Shown: positions 1-12,200 of the stretch, piece by piece
Numbering within the stretch: the stretch's first letter is position 1
Layout of the letters: every line of letters begins with the position of its first letter
NCBI GenBank assembly: GCA_902702965.1
Contig: CACRXP010000148.1
Location: forward strand, 536,869-600,868
Origin: Spirometra erinaceieuropaei
Taxonomy: Eukaryota > Platyhelminthes > Cestoda > Diphyllobothriidea > Diphyllobothriidae
Direction of reading: 5' to 3'
DNA: 64,000 nucleotides
Translations under genes and position numbers: made by a program
The notes under the pieces: generated by a model
The model's database searches: none
Told to the model about the DNA's origin: nothing
What the model saw: the letters and a program-made list of their open reading frames with translations, nothing else

Positions 1-199
1 ATCGAATACACGTGTGTTAGGACATCTTCGGCCTTGTCGATCACTTGCGAATCCATCGCACAGAGACCGGCGAACCAGTGCCCGGAGTACCAACCGACAC
101 TAGCCGCATCCGCCTCCACTGTCCGCATTGCACTCGCACATTTATTCACCGCATGCGCGTTCACGCAAACCTGCGGTAGACTACCGTCGATTGCTCCAC

Positions 200-400
200 A
201 CCATCACATCTTCCCGTACCAGCACCTCACCGCGCATCGGCACCATCCACCGCAAGCACCCAACTGCCACCCCCCACGCAAGTGGGATGTGTGCGTCTCG
301 GCTCCTTCTCCATGCGGTTCCCCCTGCTGTAGGTGTGATCACACATCTGGAAAATTGATTGTTCATATTTGTAGATCAGCTCCTATCTGCTATGCTGCCA
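200..400 (+). repeat. Fragment of GC-rich repeat family R1
   Basis: The stretch around 240-350 (reading ...ggctccttctccatgcgg...) is matched by 8790-8880 (...ggctccttctccatgtgg...) with the same flanking order, including a shared gtgtgatca. It is therefore a dispersed repeat and not a gene; the open frames across it are low-complexity Pro/His/Thr translations. Bases 1-200 before it show nothing recognisable. Confidence 0.6.
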
Positions 401-569
401 CGTCAAGAGGCAATGTTTTATCTTCCTCCACTAAATGCTAGACGCGACGGTGGTATTTCCTCTGCGTCAACTCAGAAGGCCAGTGACTACCTTTTAAATG
501 CAGCTTATGTTATAGATATGTGTAGCCACACATGCAATGGTGTGCAGTCAGTCATGGTCAGTCGACCAT

Positions 570-2420
570 GACATCCACCGCGCCCATTTCCCATTCCAGT
601 CTGCTGACCGGCTCGGACAGCAACTGGGGTGCAAGAATGGGAAGGGAGAGCGAGGTCGACGACTCAGCGCACTTTCCTCACTAAAAACAATCTGAAGCGC
701 CGGAAGCTATCACGGTGCGCTAAAAGCCGTGGCATGGAAGGTTGCCAACTGACGGGATAACTCGGGCCTCTCCTTGACTGGAGGTCTAAGAGTCGGGCTG
801 CGATGGCTCCTTCTAAATGTGGCCTTTATGGCATTCCCACCACAGTGTGGGATCCGAGCCAGGCGTTGGCGGCACGCCTAGGTGCGGCTGTTTCGGTCGT
901 GCCAGCCTACAAATCTCTGTTGTGTTGGTGAAAATCGTGGTTATTTGTTGTGTGGACCAGGGGTGTGGTGGAACGCCAAGGTGAGGATCCCTCCAAGCCA
1001 TCCATTCGCGGCCTCCCTTGTCTCCGGTCTTATTGACTCTGTCTTGACACGGAGCTCAGGCGGGGGAGGAGGAGAGAGTGTAGGTAGATACAGCGCAAGT
1101 CTACTGGCACTATAAACCCCTGCGCAAGTCACCGTCACTGCTCCCACCGCCGCTGCTGTGGTGCATACGGTTGACATAGTCGAAATCGACGGTCAGTCCA
1201 CGCAGTCTGCCCAGTTGTGTGTGTTATGTGGAGCGGCGGACTGGTGGGCTGAGGGCCAGGTTATCGCGTTCCCTTCTCAAGCAATCTGTGACAATCTCAT
1301 GCATGCGAGTGTGTGTGTGTTCTTTATGGGTAGTGTCTCTCAATTGACAACCGTTTGGTTACCCAACCTTGAAGGGTGGCGGCCGAGGTTGAATACAGGG
1401 TCAGGTGTCGCCCATCTAGGTCAAAAGGTCTGAAAGCGTGCGCAATGCCAGTATCAGCAAACCATGGCCCTCAGAGCCTGGTATGCACTGGCAATTCTCT
1501 GACACCTAGTTCCCTGCCGGTAAATGCGCTTGCGCTTCCGCTGGGTATACAGGTGATGGACATGGCTGCCCAGTCATCATGCTCGTCCTTCTGACCCCTG
1601 TTGGGGTGTTATTGTTGGTGAGAAATCCTGGTCAAGTGTATGTTGTGGGGCAGGAGGTGTGGCGGCACCCACCTGCGCCCTCCTCCGCCTCCGGTCTTCT
1701 TGACTCTCTCTTGACACTGGGTCCAGGTGGGGAGTGGGGAAGCGAGAATGCGGTAGATGCTGCGCGTAAGTCACCGTACCCGCCGCACCTTGCTGTGTGA
1801 CACACAGGGGACATTGTCGAAATCGACGGTAGAACTATCGTTAGGTGATCTTAGACTTAACGTCCAAAAGGGGGTCCTTCTGAACGCGGAAGATAGGGCA
1901 CTCAGTTCTTATAGCCATCGCCAGAATAAATTGCCGTGTCCTGTGTCATGGGTCTACTTATCAACTGATTGTGTGCATATGCTATGCAACGCAGACAATG
2001 GCCCTCGCAGTCTGGTGTGTGCTGGCAGTCCTCTGGCACTAGATTCCCTGCCGGTAGATGAGCTCACGCCCCCCCCCCCCTGGGTCGTGTGCGTGACTGC
2101 CCAGTGACTTGTGTCACCCTTATCCCTCTGACCCATTTTCGCTGTTGGTCAAAGTCCTGGTTAAGTGTTCGTTGTGGATCAGGGGGCGTAGTGGCACGCC
2201 TAGGTGCGGATCCGGCCGTGCTGGCCACCTGCGCCCTCTCTCGTATCCGGTCTTCTTGACTATGTTCTGGCACCGGGTTCAAACGGGGGAGGAGGGAGTG
2301 CGGTAGATGCTGTGCAAGTCGGCTACTATCACAGACTACTTCACGCACAAATCACCGTGCCTGTTCTCTGCGGAGCACACGTGGACAGTGTCGGTAACGA
2401 CGATGGAATCGTCACCTGTC
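570..2420 (+). repeat. R1 repeat array, about three diverged units
   Basis: Three diverged copies of a unit of about 0.5-0.6 kb follow each other. Landmarks recur in order: a gtggcacgcctaggtgcgg-like block (about 868, a shorter form near 1660, and 2188), a tccggtcttcttgac-like block (about 1023, 1692, 2248), a gggggaggaggga...gcggtagatgc block (about 1060, 1727, 2284) and a gacattgtcgaaatcgacgg block (about 1173 and 1811; weak in the third). A fourth copy sits at 8800-9280. Spacing varies and copies are well diverged, so this is an old tandem or clustered repeat. Open frames on both strands here are shadows of the repeat. A run of ten C lies near 2070. Confidence 0.7.
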
Positions 2421-2429
2421 AATTGATAC

Positions 2430-3680
2430 GCGGTTTTTATATCACTGTACTCCCTCACACAAAATGACTCCAGAACGAGAGAACGTAAAATACACACTAC
2501 TAACACCGATTTTGATAGCCAATAACCAGTAATTTTATTATTTAGGTATTTCAAAACCCCGCCAACCTTGCATCGCATCAGCGGTGGCACGGCCATAGGA
2601 GCCGCGCGAATGTTTCCCCGATAAGCGCTAAAACCGTGTCAGTCAACCCCTCAACGGAGTCGGCAGCGGAATCGACGTCTCAGCACCAGCTGGAAGTGCA
2701 ACCAACCGGCCGTACCAATAATTTCAACATTGACTCCCTACTTGGCGGGTAGTACTGAGGTCAGTTCGTTCATTCGCGGGACTTTTTAGCAAAACGCACA
2801 ACTGTATTCTTGTCTGCTGTAACGTTTCCCTGTACTTTTGTGGTATGGATCAATCGGACTTTATTTTTTCAAAAATGACTTAACTCGTATGACTTCGTGC
2901 TTACCTACCATCATGATAACTGCGGCTTCCTCACTGCTACTAATGTTTTTCCTGCAACTGCCACTTTTCTCACTCCAGTTTTTTGTCAAATAAGACATAA
3001 ATGCAGTCGTCTATTGCGTTACCGCTGTCTCTGTCGTTTACTCTCGTTAAAAAACCAGGTATCAGTACGAGAAGGTCACTGGACGGCCATCCTGAAAAAA
3101 TTACTTGCGATAATAACGGGTCTTCCGTACAGTGTTATCGGGGGTTGTTGCATTATGTTTGGATTCGCTTAAAGAGCGTCTGTGTGCGCCACAGGTTGGT
3201 TGCAGAAGTCAGGAATTTAGCAGATGTCTGATGCCTTTCACTACCAGATGTCATGCGCAAACACCCAGGATACTTCGGAGGCTGGCGGGGAAAGTTGTTT
3301 AAGAATCGGGAGTCAGAACTGCACGCCCGGGGCGTGACCGGGCGAGAAAAGTGGTGCCGTCCAGCATATCCTATGTCCTAAATGTTCTTTCAACTGTACA
3401 GAATGAAAGATGGAGTTGCGATTATGTGTGTGCACAAAGCAGCTCTTCGGCGGAGTCGTCAGCTCCAACAACTCATCACTCGACAGGTCGACCTCACCCA
3501 CCTTCTTCCGATAGCAAGACAACGTTAAGACAACCGGAGGCGTGCACGGGCGAAACAGCTGACAAGACTAAACAACCCGTCTATGGGTGCCACGCACGAC
3601 CTGGTTTCCACATATATTTGCTGGGGTACTGTGCAGATGGCTGGGATCTCTCACAAGTGGGAACGTCATAAAAACAACAT
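2430..3680. other. No recognisable feature
   Basis: No conserved coding segment, RNA gene or repeat shared with the rest of the window was seen here. Open frames are short and have no recognisable domain. Confidence 0.4.
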
Positions 3681-3689
3681 TAGGAGGGA

Positions 3690-4210
3690 CTCGTCGTAGC
3701 CTGATACCGTCGAGAAGCGTATGGTTTTCCGTACTCAGAAAATATACGGCTTGTAGTTTGGAAACCCTGAATGCAAGTGTAACGCAGGTTAGGTTCAGAA
3801 TTATTACCAACTTAGAAAAGTTTTTAAACACAAATAATGTCCTTCATTCGAGGATAAAAGTGGAAGAAGACGTAATTTGCTACCGAATAAGTAAAAGAAT
3901 GGATATTTTATGCATGTTTTGCACGGAATATAGTTGAATTCTTAAGGGCATCAAAAAACCAATGAGAAAAGCGCATGGTAATTAAGCAGTCATTTTCTAC
4001 AGAATATATTTTTCGCATGCGGCCGGAAAGAAGTTCGTTAGAATACTGACGTTTCTAGGTAACTGAAGTATAATAGAATTATGCTGAATGATGATAAGCT
4101 TTAAAACCCTACTTAAGTAATCTTTTCGAAACGAAGACGCATCTCAGAATTTCGGTTGACATTTAATGAGTTAGCACACCTACTGTACTTATCGACTGCT
4201 TTCAGGCGCT
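3690..4210 (+). repeat. AT-rich repeat family R2, isolated copy
   Basis: This segment matches, with clear divergence, the R2 sequence seen inside the 21-kb units. Shared landmarks are gaagacgtaatttcctaccgaata (here about 3867), ttttatgcatgttttc (about 3907), and the block ccctacttaagtaatctttt...acatttaatgagttagcacacctactgta (about 4107-4190), which recurs near 27320-27410, 28310-28390 and 30700-30770. It is a non-coding dispersed repeat, possibly a non-autonomous transposon; termini were not defined. Confidence 0.6.
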
Positions 4211-4214
4211 AGCT

Positions 4215-5325
4215 TCGAGAGAGGATCAAGAACGTCAGACGAGCATAATTATTATTTCAACGGTTGGGTCCCCTTCTTCTGAACCAAGAATGGCCGCCCT
4301 CCAGGCTTCATAGATCACTGTCCAAGCATGCGCTCACGGGAGACTAAAATGAGAAGCCCGCCAAAGCTACGGCACTTTCTGCCATGTGGCTGACAGGTTT
4401 TCGAGACAATGGACATCAATACCCCAGAGCCTGGTGTTGTAATAACCCACTGACCGGAGACCACCTTGCGAAAGAGTGTAGCCCTGATCAAAGACAAACT
4501 AAACGCCGCTGAACAATCTGTTATTACCTCTCAGACTCCACTTGACGATAGTCCCCGCGCGCACCAAGGTTAGGGCGGAGGAGGGCAGGGTTTAGGAAGA
4601 CACGAGTATAAATCCGGAGTGCGGGAGAGGACGTGTCATCGTCCATGAGGGCACCCTGAGAGTAATCAGTCTATTTTAGGGTTGCGAACTCGAAGATTCT
4701 GACGCTGACTAGCAGCAAGGGCACCGCGAACTACGTCGGGCCTGCACTTGAAAGGAAAATCACAGGCCGGTTCGTCTTAAACCTCGCGTACATCGAGGTT
4801 TCATCGGTGAACAGTGTGACCCCATTTTCGGCCAAGGGCACACACGACTGGCAGGTGTAAGACGCTGCAAACACCAGCATATTGCGTAGCTGTATTTTCA
4901 TGCCTCAAATGCTGGTCACGTACGCGGGCAGGAAGCTCAGTCTTTCTTCGTTCATGCCACCAGAAACGACAGTAGCGGTTGTTCATGCGTAAAGCTGAAT
5001 ATTTTAACGGGTAGGGTGTAGGGGTGTTCAGCTGTGGGTTCACGCGGCGGTTTTTGGGGGTCGTTCCACTTGTTTGCAGGAGTAGACTATGCCTGGCATA
5101 CAGTAACTAGCACCCAACTCTCCCATGTGGCTCCTCGAAGCTATGCCCTGCCCAGCGGCCACACCCCGGTAATCAAATCGACCAGAGGGCCAGATGAGGT
5201 TGGAGACATCCGGTTTTGTTGTGTCCCCACATCCGGCAATTCTGCTTCCCTTCCAATAGCTACTTCCTCTCCCCATCCCCATCCGCCTCCCCTCACCTCT
5301 GAAGTCCTACGGAGAGGGAGAGGGC
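4215..5325. other. No gene assigned; TATA-like site
   Basis: No conserved protein is visible. A TATA-like gagtataaat lies at about 4604-4613 in GC-rich surroundings, as in an LTR or promoter, but no paired repeat was found to support an LTR. Bases 5040-5325 probably belong to further decayed mobile sequence upstream of the LINE. Confidence 0.35.
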
Positions 5326-5329
5326 TACC

Positions 5330-5685
5330 GCCGGCCGGACGGATCACCGCCTCGTCATCTCCAAGATGAGGCTCCATCTGCGACCCCGCAGGAGGTCGCA
5401 AGGTAAGTGACCACCAGGTAAGTTAGATGCCGTTCTGTAGAATTTGCCTGCTCATTGTTTACATTTCGGCAACAATTTAGCTCAGCGCCCGGGAGACCTG
5501 TCAGCTCAGGACGTCAGCACCATAGCAGAGACTCGATGGCGCCAACTGCAGGACGTCGTCCACTCGACCGCCCTGGGTGGCCTCGGTCGCGCACCTCGCC
5601 AGCACTAGGAGTGGTGTGACGAGAACAACGCAGCCATCAGCAATCTGCTCGCCGGGTAGAACAGGCGGCATAGACAGAATGCTAT
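5330..5685 (+). mobile_element. Decayed LINE, end of endonuclease and linker
   Basis: The plus strand around 5335-5400 reads TDHRLVISKMRLHLRPRRR, the typical end of the apurinic-type endonuclease domain of flatworm LINE proteins (Asp-His followed by a basic stretch). From about 5475 another frame reads a segment with WRQLQDVVHSTALGGLGRAPRQ and then AAISNLLAG, the usual linker before the reverse transcriptase. Stops and frame changes show it is dead. A tRNA-derived SINE interrupts it at about 5690. Confidence 0.75.
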
Positions 5686-5689
5686 TACC

Positions 5690-5925
5690 GACAAAGACAA
5701 GGGAGACTGGAATGGCCATTTCTGGCTTATTAGTCGTCGTCAGCCAGTCATACCCAATTCCGAAGTGTGGAACGGCTGGAGCTCGATCCCGCGGCCTGTT
5801 AGTTCGAAGTCCAAAGCCTTTAAACAATGAGCCACGGGCTCATTGTATTGTCGGTTGCGATCGGGAATGTACAATGGTAGAGGGACGCTCACCGATCGTT
5901 TTTTTACGGAAATCACTCGTCCGGT
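5690..5925 (-). mobile_element. tRNA-derived SINE inserted in the LINE
   Basis: On the minus strand an A-box-like gtggctcattg (5825-5835) and a B-box-like gggatcgagctcc (5778-5790) lie at tRNA-like spacing, followed by a body reading ...gccagaaatggccattccag. The same body and head recur at 36325-36560 and 57455-57770, and related heads near 24600 and 45560. LINE coding sequence resumes immediately after it (about 5925), so the SINE landed in the LINE. Target-site duplications were not clear. Confidence 0.7.
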
Positions 5926-7564
5926 ACAACCGCTGCAGACAAAGCGGTCTTCTACCAAAGTCGCCGTATTGCGCAGAAGCAGCTGCGAGAGATGCAGGAT
6001 GCCTGGATGGCCCGCGAAGCCGAGGAGATACAGGGGTATGCCGATCGCAATGAGACGAAGAACTTCTTATCAAGGTGATCTACGGCCTTCCACCGAAAGG
6101 AACCGCGCCGCTTTTCAGCTCTGACGGATTAACGCTTCTGACGGAGAGGTTGCAGATTCTGAGGCGTTGGGTCGAACATTTCGGAAGCGTCATCAACCGC
6201 TTCTCTAAAATCTCCGACGACGCTATCGATCAGTTCTCCCAAGTGGAAATCAACAGCGACCCGGACCCCTCACCCTCCCTTCCATAAACCATTTGAGCCG
6301 TGCGACCACTCCCCAACGGGAAAGCACCAGGCTCCGATGCGATCCCAGCTGAAAGCTACAAGCACAGCGGTCAGTGATTGGTGGACTAACTCACGGTGCT
6401 AATCTGGGAGATGTGGCGACAGAGAAAAGTCCCTCAGGACTTCAAAGACGCGACCATCGTTCATCTCTTCAAGCGCGAAGGGAATCGGCAACTCCGTGAT
6501 CATCACAGAGGCATCTCACTATTCAGCATCGCCGGAAAGATATTCGTTCGCCTTCTCCTCAGTCGTCTTAACAGCCACCCCAGTCAAGGACTACTACAGG
6601 AAAGGCAATGCAGCTCCCGACAGCCCCGCGGGACCACCGACATGGTCGCTGTCGCTCGCCAACTATAAAAAAGTGTCAGGATATGTGGACTCATCTCTGC
6701 ACTACTTTCGTGGACTTGACGGAAGCCTTTGACACAGTGAATCACGAGGAACTGTGGGAAATCACGCGGAAATCCGACTGTCCTGAACGATTCACGTTTA
6801 TGGCACGTCAGCTCCATGACGGTATGATGGCGCATGTCACAGACAACGGCGCAGTCTTGCTCCCACCCTTTTCAGCCTCATTTTCTCTGCCATGCTGATG
6901 GACGCTTACAGTGATGAGAGCCCTGAGATACGCATCACCACAGAACTGACGGATATCTCAACAACAACAACGCGACTATCTACGACTACAGTACACGACC
7001 TGCTCTTCACCGACGACTGAACGCTCAACACCAAGAGCGAATTAGACATGCAAGGGCGGATGGACTACTTCGCCACCGGGTGGGCCAACTTCGGTCTGAC
7101 AATCAACAGGGACAGGACGGTAGTCAAGCATCCATAGTCACCGAACGTTGAATACAACACTCCTCCGATCACTGTTAACGGCAATCAACTCAAAAAGCGT
7201 AGACAACTTCGCCTGCCTAGGAAGCACACTCGCGCGCAACACAGGCGATGGGGTTGTCCGTCGGCTCTCCAAAGCCAACCAGGCCTTCAGCCGGCTGCAA
7301 GCCTCCGTATGGAATCGTCATGGTCTCCAAGTGAATACCAAACTGAAGATGTACAATGCTGTCGTCTTGACGACGCTCCTGTACTGAGCGGAGACCTGGA
7401 CCGTCTACCCAAGCCATGCCAGAAAGCCCAACCACTTCCATCTCAGTTGTCTTCGCAGAATAGTAAAGCCGATGTGGCAAGACAGGATCCCGGATGCGGA
7501 AGTCCTGGAACAGATCGGAATTCGCAGCATCCACGCCATGCCGAGGTAACTGCAACTACTATGG
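5926..7564 (+). mobile_element. Decayed LINE, reverse transcriptase region
   Basis: Consecutive plus-strand pieces in shifting frames give a recognisable LINE reverse transcriptase: QLREMQDAW and EEIQGYADRNE (about 5965-6060), a KAPGSDAIPAE-like block (about 6322-6352), WRQRKVPQDFKDATIVHLF (about 6412-6470), DHHRGISLFSIAGKIF (about 6500-6550), palm motif A FVDLTEAFDTVN (about 6708-6745), and the catalytic box as LFTDD (about 7003-7017) directly followed by a stop. Families of this type normally have FADD here, so a conserved residue is changed as well. NRHGLQVNTKLKMYNAVVLT (about 7312-7371) belongs to the post-RT region. Multiple frameshifts and stops make it non-functional. Confidence 0.9.
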
Positions 7565-8061
7565 ACTTACTTGTACTTGATACGGCTGCGATCATGCTTG
7601 ATCTAGCCGGCCTCAATGATGTCACGAACTGTACCTCTCCATGAGTGACGATCCGCGGCAGCAGATTTGGATAGCTCAACCCATCTCCTTTGCCAGCGAC
7701 GCAGACCGAATACCGAAGGTCGAAGAACCACCTCCATGTCTTGACGAACTGTGTCGAGCCAGGTTTTGAATTGGCCCCCTCTTCGACGCCTCCAATGGGG
7801 CAACGGTGCCGGATCGAGGGCAGTAACACTGAGCTCCTGAGGTATACGACGAAGAACATATCCAAACCACCACAGTTGTCCTTCTTGGATGGTCTGAGAT
7901 ATCCTTGCGATGTTGTCGCAGGGAGCGCGGACTGTCCCATTTGAGACGAAGTCGGTGAACTTCACTCGAAGGATGGTTCTCAAGACAGACCGGACAGATG
8001 CACGGTGCACGCGAATCTTAGTGGCGATGGAGAGGTCACGTCGGATTTATGGATCCGGCAT
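7565..8061 (-). mobile_element. Nested LINE 3-prime fragment with target-site duplication
   Basis: A 5-prime-truncated LINE piece inserted antisense into the older LINE. Its minus-strand frame (about 8010-7603) contains LWWFGYVLRR, RRRRGGQFKTWLDTVRQDME and DRHSWRGTVRDIIEAG, the typical C-terminal end of a second flatworm LINE lineage. It is bracketed by an exact 11-bp repeat, aactactatgg, at 7554-7564 and 8062-8072, and the host LINE reads on from one copy to the other. The 3-prime end near 7565 reads atcaagtacaagtaagtcc on the minus strand, without a poly(A) tail. Confidence 0.85.
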
Positions 8062-8795
8062 AACTACTATGGAGCGGCCATCTGGTGAAAATGGACGACA
8101 CTCACTTACCGAAAAAACTCTTCTACAGAAATGTCGCCACGGGTGCTCGTCGACCTGTAGCACTAAAGCGACGCTACAAGGACACTTTGAAGAATTCTCT
8201 GAAGCGACTGCATGTCAGCCTATAGACCTGGGGGGACCTCGCTCAGAACAGACCGGCCTGGAGAAGAGAAGATCGGCGTAGCCATCTGCGAAGCAAACCG
8301 GATCGCCGTCGCTAAAGCCAAAAGGGAAGCTCGCAAGTCGTAAGTCTCAAAGCCATCAGCCCGCCGTTACCAACATGCTCGCGAACAGTCCGCGCCCGAA
8401 CCGGCCTCTTAGAATACCTTCAGGAGCAACGCACCGATAACCGGGTAACGTCAATTTCTCCTTCCATGACCACCCCTGTCGCAAAGCCCGCGACGACGAC
8501 CACCCCCACAATCGGTGATCTGGCTGCGGATGCCCCGCCGCCATCAAACGCCCTGCCTCAACCAGCTCTGCCAACAGCACGACACATCTCACCCCGCCCC
8601 TCGATGGGATAACATCCGGCGTCCCATCATCTACTACAACCACCATCAGCAGCCCCACCTCCAGCTAGATGGACTCGATCCCAACTTGTCCCCATTTCGG
8701 TCGCACATGAGCAACACGCGCGGTAGAACACTGTCGGCTATACCATCCCATCACGTCTCTCCTCACACATGATCATACCCAACATCACACAACGC
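8062..8795 (+). mobile_element. Decayed LINE, C-terminal tail
   Basis: After the nested insertion the plus strand continues with GHLVKMDDTHLPKKLFYRNV, then RRYKDTLKNSLKRLH (about 8170-8215) and AQNRPAWRR (about 8240-8268), then the decayed zinc-finger/low-complexity tail (TCSRTVRARTGLLEYLQEQ near 8370-8425 and a Thr/Pro/Ala-rich stretch to about 8600). This is the order expected in this LINE type. R1 repeat sequence follows directly. Confidence 0.8.
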
Positions 8796-8799
8796 AAGC

Positions 8800-9280
8800 A
8801 CGTTACTACCACCTCTCACATAAGTTGGAAGTGTGTTCCTCGGCTCCTTCTCCATGTGGCTCCCCTGCTACATGTGTGATCAGAGCCTGACATTATCACG
8901 TGGCTTGGGAGACTGTCAACTGATGGGATAACTCGGACCTCGCAGTCAGCCCAGTGTGTGTTTGGGCGGAGTGGCCAACTGGGGGACAGAGTAAGGCCGC
9001 CATGGCTCCCTCTTAATGTGGCCTCTATGGCACTCGCAATCAGTGGGATCCGAGCCGCCCCCCCCTGCTGGTGTGTCTGCACGCCTAGTGCAGGTTTTCA
9101 CCACGCCAGCCATTCGCGCCCTCTCCCTCTTTCAGTCTTCTTGACACCGTATGTAGATGGGGGAGGAGTGCAGTAGATGCAGCGAAAGCCCACTAATTCA
9201 CGCGCAAGTCACCGTTTCTGACTCAACCTGATGTGGAACACATGGTTGACATCGTCAAAGTCGACGGCTGAACTGTCACA
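8800..9280 (+). repeat. R1 repeat, single copy
   Basis: This copy carries the R1 landmarks in order: gatgggataactcgg (about 8922), atggctccctcttaatgtggcc (about 9001), tgggatccgagcc (about 9043), gccagccattcgcgccctctcc (about 9105), gggggaggagtgcagtagatgc (about 9158) and ttgacatcgtcaaagtcgacgg (about 9246). The region 720-1200 has the same series. Its direct contact with the LINE tail suggests R1 may be a 3-prime untranslated part of that LINE, but that is inference. Confidence 0.65.
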
Positions 9281-12200
9281 TATGCTACTGTTGTGCTCGA
9301 CAGCGTTCTACAAAGGCAGAACGAACTCGTAGAAGTGAACTTGGTCGCGTGCAGATAAATGTCGTCGACTGTGCCCACCATGATTCTTATGGTAATTAGA
9401 ACAAGCTACCTTGCCGAGTGAGAAACGACGGATCCATGGCTAGCCCTAAAATAGGGTTAACAGAAGCTTTGAGCTCTCCCGCAGGTACTTGAGTGGGACT
9501 CTTCTAGCCAACAGTGGTCGCCGCATTACTAATCAGAAACCCTTTACATACACAGTCGGATGAGACTTGACCGAAGCACTTGCGGAAAATACACTTCCGG
9601 AAAAAAAACACCAGTAGCCTTCACGGTGCTCGAGGACCCGAACTCCAAGGCAACTTTTCCCCCTCAATCGCCTAAGCAGTCGAAGGGGTCAATCCGTCAA
9701 ATTACTTCTCCACGGATCATCGGAAGACCCCGCTCGCACCTTAGCCCACCGTAACTCAATGAGCAAGACTGATCAATGACACCGCTGATCACTCGCATGC
9801 ACAACACAAGCACTCCCTTGAACACAGCTTCACCCAAGGAGCGTATGCGCTCACGAAGACCATATCAGCCGGGCAGTTAGTCGAGTTAACACCCAGGAGT
9901 TAAAGACAGAACAAATCTATGCTACTAACGTTTTCCTGCTTTTGTATATATATAGATTGAAACAGGGTGTGTGAAGGTAGCAAAGTAACAGCACGTTAAT
10001 GTTGGTAGTGAAGATGGAGATAATAAGAACAAGTACGAACACACAGTGGGGCATGATTTCTAAAATGCATAGTGAACGGAGTTTGGGAAAAGGGAGGAGG
10101 GGCTTTGTACAGAGGGTGGGTGGCGACCCGAGTGCAGGAGACTGGCGACGTCCAGGTCCTGCGGTAGAAGTGTCTTCCGTAGTTGCAGTCTACAAACAGC
10201 AACATAAACAAGAACTACGGGCCTGGTACATGTACGGAGTCACTTACGTTACTATCCTAGCCAAAATACATCCAGGTTACTAAGATAACTGATCATGAAC
10301 GAGTAAAAGAGGGCACGTAGGACAAAAATACAGACAGTGCCAAAGCCGAGAAAATGGCGCCTGCAAATACAGAACTAAGTAGCGCGTTGGGTAACAAAAT
10401 GGTGGGTTTATAACTAAGAGCCGGAGCGCCGATTTTAGGTGCTGACCCGCGCGGCCCGTGTGGATATTGTTCCGCAGATGAAAAATCTTGGGCCCCAGGG
10501 TGAAAGCTTTATTCGCACAAAGGTTAGGGCTCGTATATGGGTCAATCACCGGAAATAATGACGACAACAGGGGCTGACAGGCGGTATATGTATCTTTTCT
10601 TAACGTCAAGCAACGGCGAGTACAAACTATTTGGGCATGAATTGCGAGGCCTGATGTGAGTGTAGAGGAGTAATACGACGATCTAGTGCGTTCTAACCAG
10701 AGATTCAGATCTACATGCAAATTCTTGTCATGGAATGGGTCTACCGGAAGACAAGGAATGCCTCGTGACGGCCTTATGCGATTGGTATTGCATAGTGCAT
10801 TAGTGAGCAAGGGCGAGCACGTCGGTTGAGTATCAGTCAATCACCGAGCATTCCACAGAAAACGGGTGTGTGGTTAGTCGAGCTTTTTCATCCTAAACTG
10901 GCGCATCGCGTTGAAACTGGCAACAGAGAGTAGCCGCAACGGTCGGTGACTCAGTTGGACCAGTGTACGTACCAGCTGTGAACAATTTACGTTCGACATA
11001 AAATCTCTCTCGAAAGTTCATGCGTTGAGTGGATGGCGTAATAATGGATAATTTGCATCTCCTACAGGTGCCGGTATTAAAATGAAATCAAAAATCAGAG
11101 ATGTATTGAGACATAAGTGAATGTAGCTATGGAAAAACACCTTCCCTCTTCTAACAACGAGGGTTTCCGCTATTTTATGGAAATAACTCAGATGTTTGCT
11201 AGAGAAACAGCAGTACAAAAAGAGTTAACTTGCTGCTTTACACGCATGAAGGTGTTAAAAGAGTACTCTGAAAGGAAATCCTTCTAGCTGAAGTCGCCAG
11301 AGCCTCATTCTAGTTAGAAGACTAAAATACAACCAGTGCTGAGTCTGGGTTCATAAACACCCAGAGTTTGTGCTAGGATGCGTTCTTCGCATTAAGGAAA
11401 CACAGTTAATGTAGGGTCAGTTATTCCCAAGAAACGGGAGGCTTTCGTAAATGTGTCTGCTAAATGCAGTATAACTTAGGCCCGGAAAAGCTACGACAAG
11501 ATAGGATGACTGTTCGTATATTTAGTTTGAAAAGTATACGAGCTTTTTAAGTAGGCTGCCATGACTATCTCTATCACACAATGGAAGCCCGAATATGAGT
11601 GAGGCCGGTGCTTATGCTTTTACTCAGCAAACAGCAAAATACCAGGGGTTTCACATTTTTTAGAAGTTGCAGAAAGTATGAGGAAGAAAGCCGCGTCTTG
11701 GCTTCGGTGTCCGATAAAGTTTCGGGTTAACGGTAGAACGCCGTTTGCCTGTCGGCGAATTTGGGTGCATTCGGTCCCACTGGGCGACGGTCCGAGCCAA
11801 GTTTTATAATTGGTATTCAAATCGTGGTCTTTCCGCCAGCAATAGCTTTGCAATCAGAGTGAGCTGGAGTGATGAGGTAGGTGCATAAAGGGCGTGTTCA
11901 GCACACAAAAAACAATTCAGGTGAAAGACGACACTCACTTAACGCATTTTTATGGAAGTCACCTCGGACACCGGTGGTCAAGGACTTCTGGCGTATGCAT
12001 GGAATATATGTCTAGCCATTGAACACTACAGATAGGATGCACATGTTGTCGGCTTTTGTTATAATCGGACAGACCAAACAGACGCCAGAGATGACGGCTG
12101 TCTGTGCTTTACACACCGACACCTACTTAATTGATCACCGAATTCGGGGAAAAGAACTTTTGGCCAGAGTACCCTAGCTCCCCTTACAATAAACCTCAAG

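Noticed and set aside
34..571. Overlapping plus-strand frames at the window start
   Set aside because: Low-complexity His/Pro/Ser translations of GC-rich repeat sequence without conserved domains.
10280..10840. 186-codon minus-strand open frame
   Set aside because: No recognisable domain, no splice or homology support, and no second copy; consistent with a chance frame in 3.9 kb of unassigned DNA.
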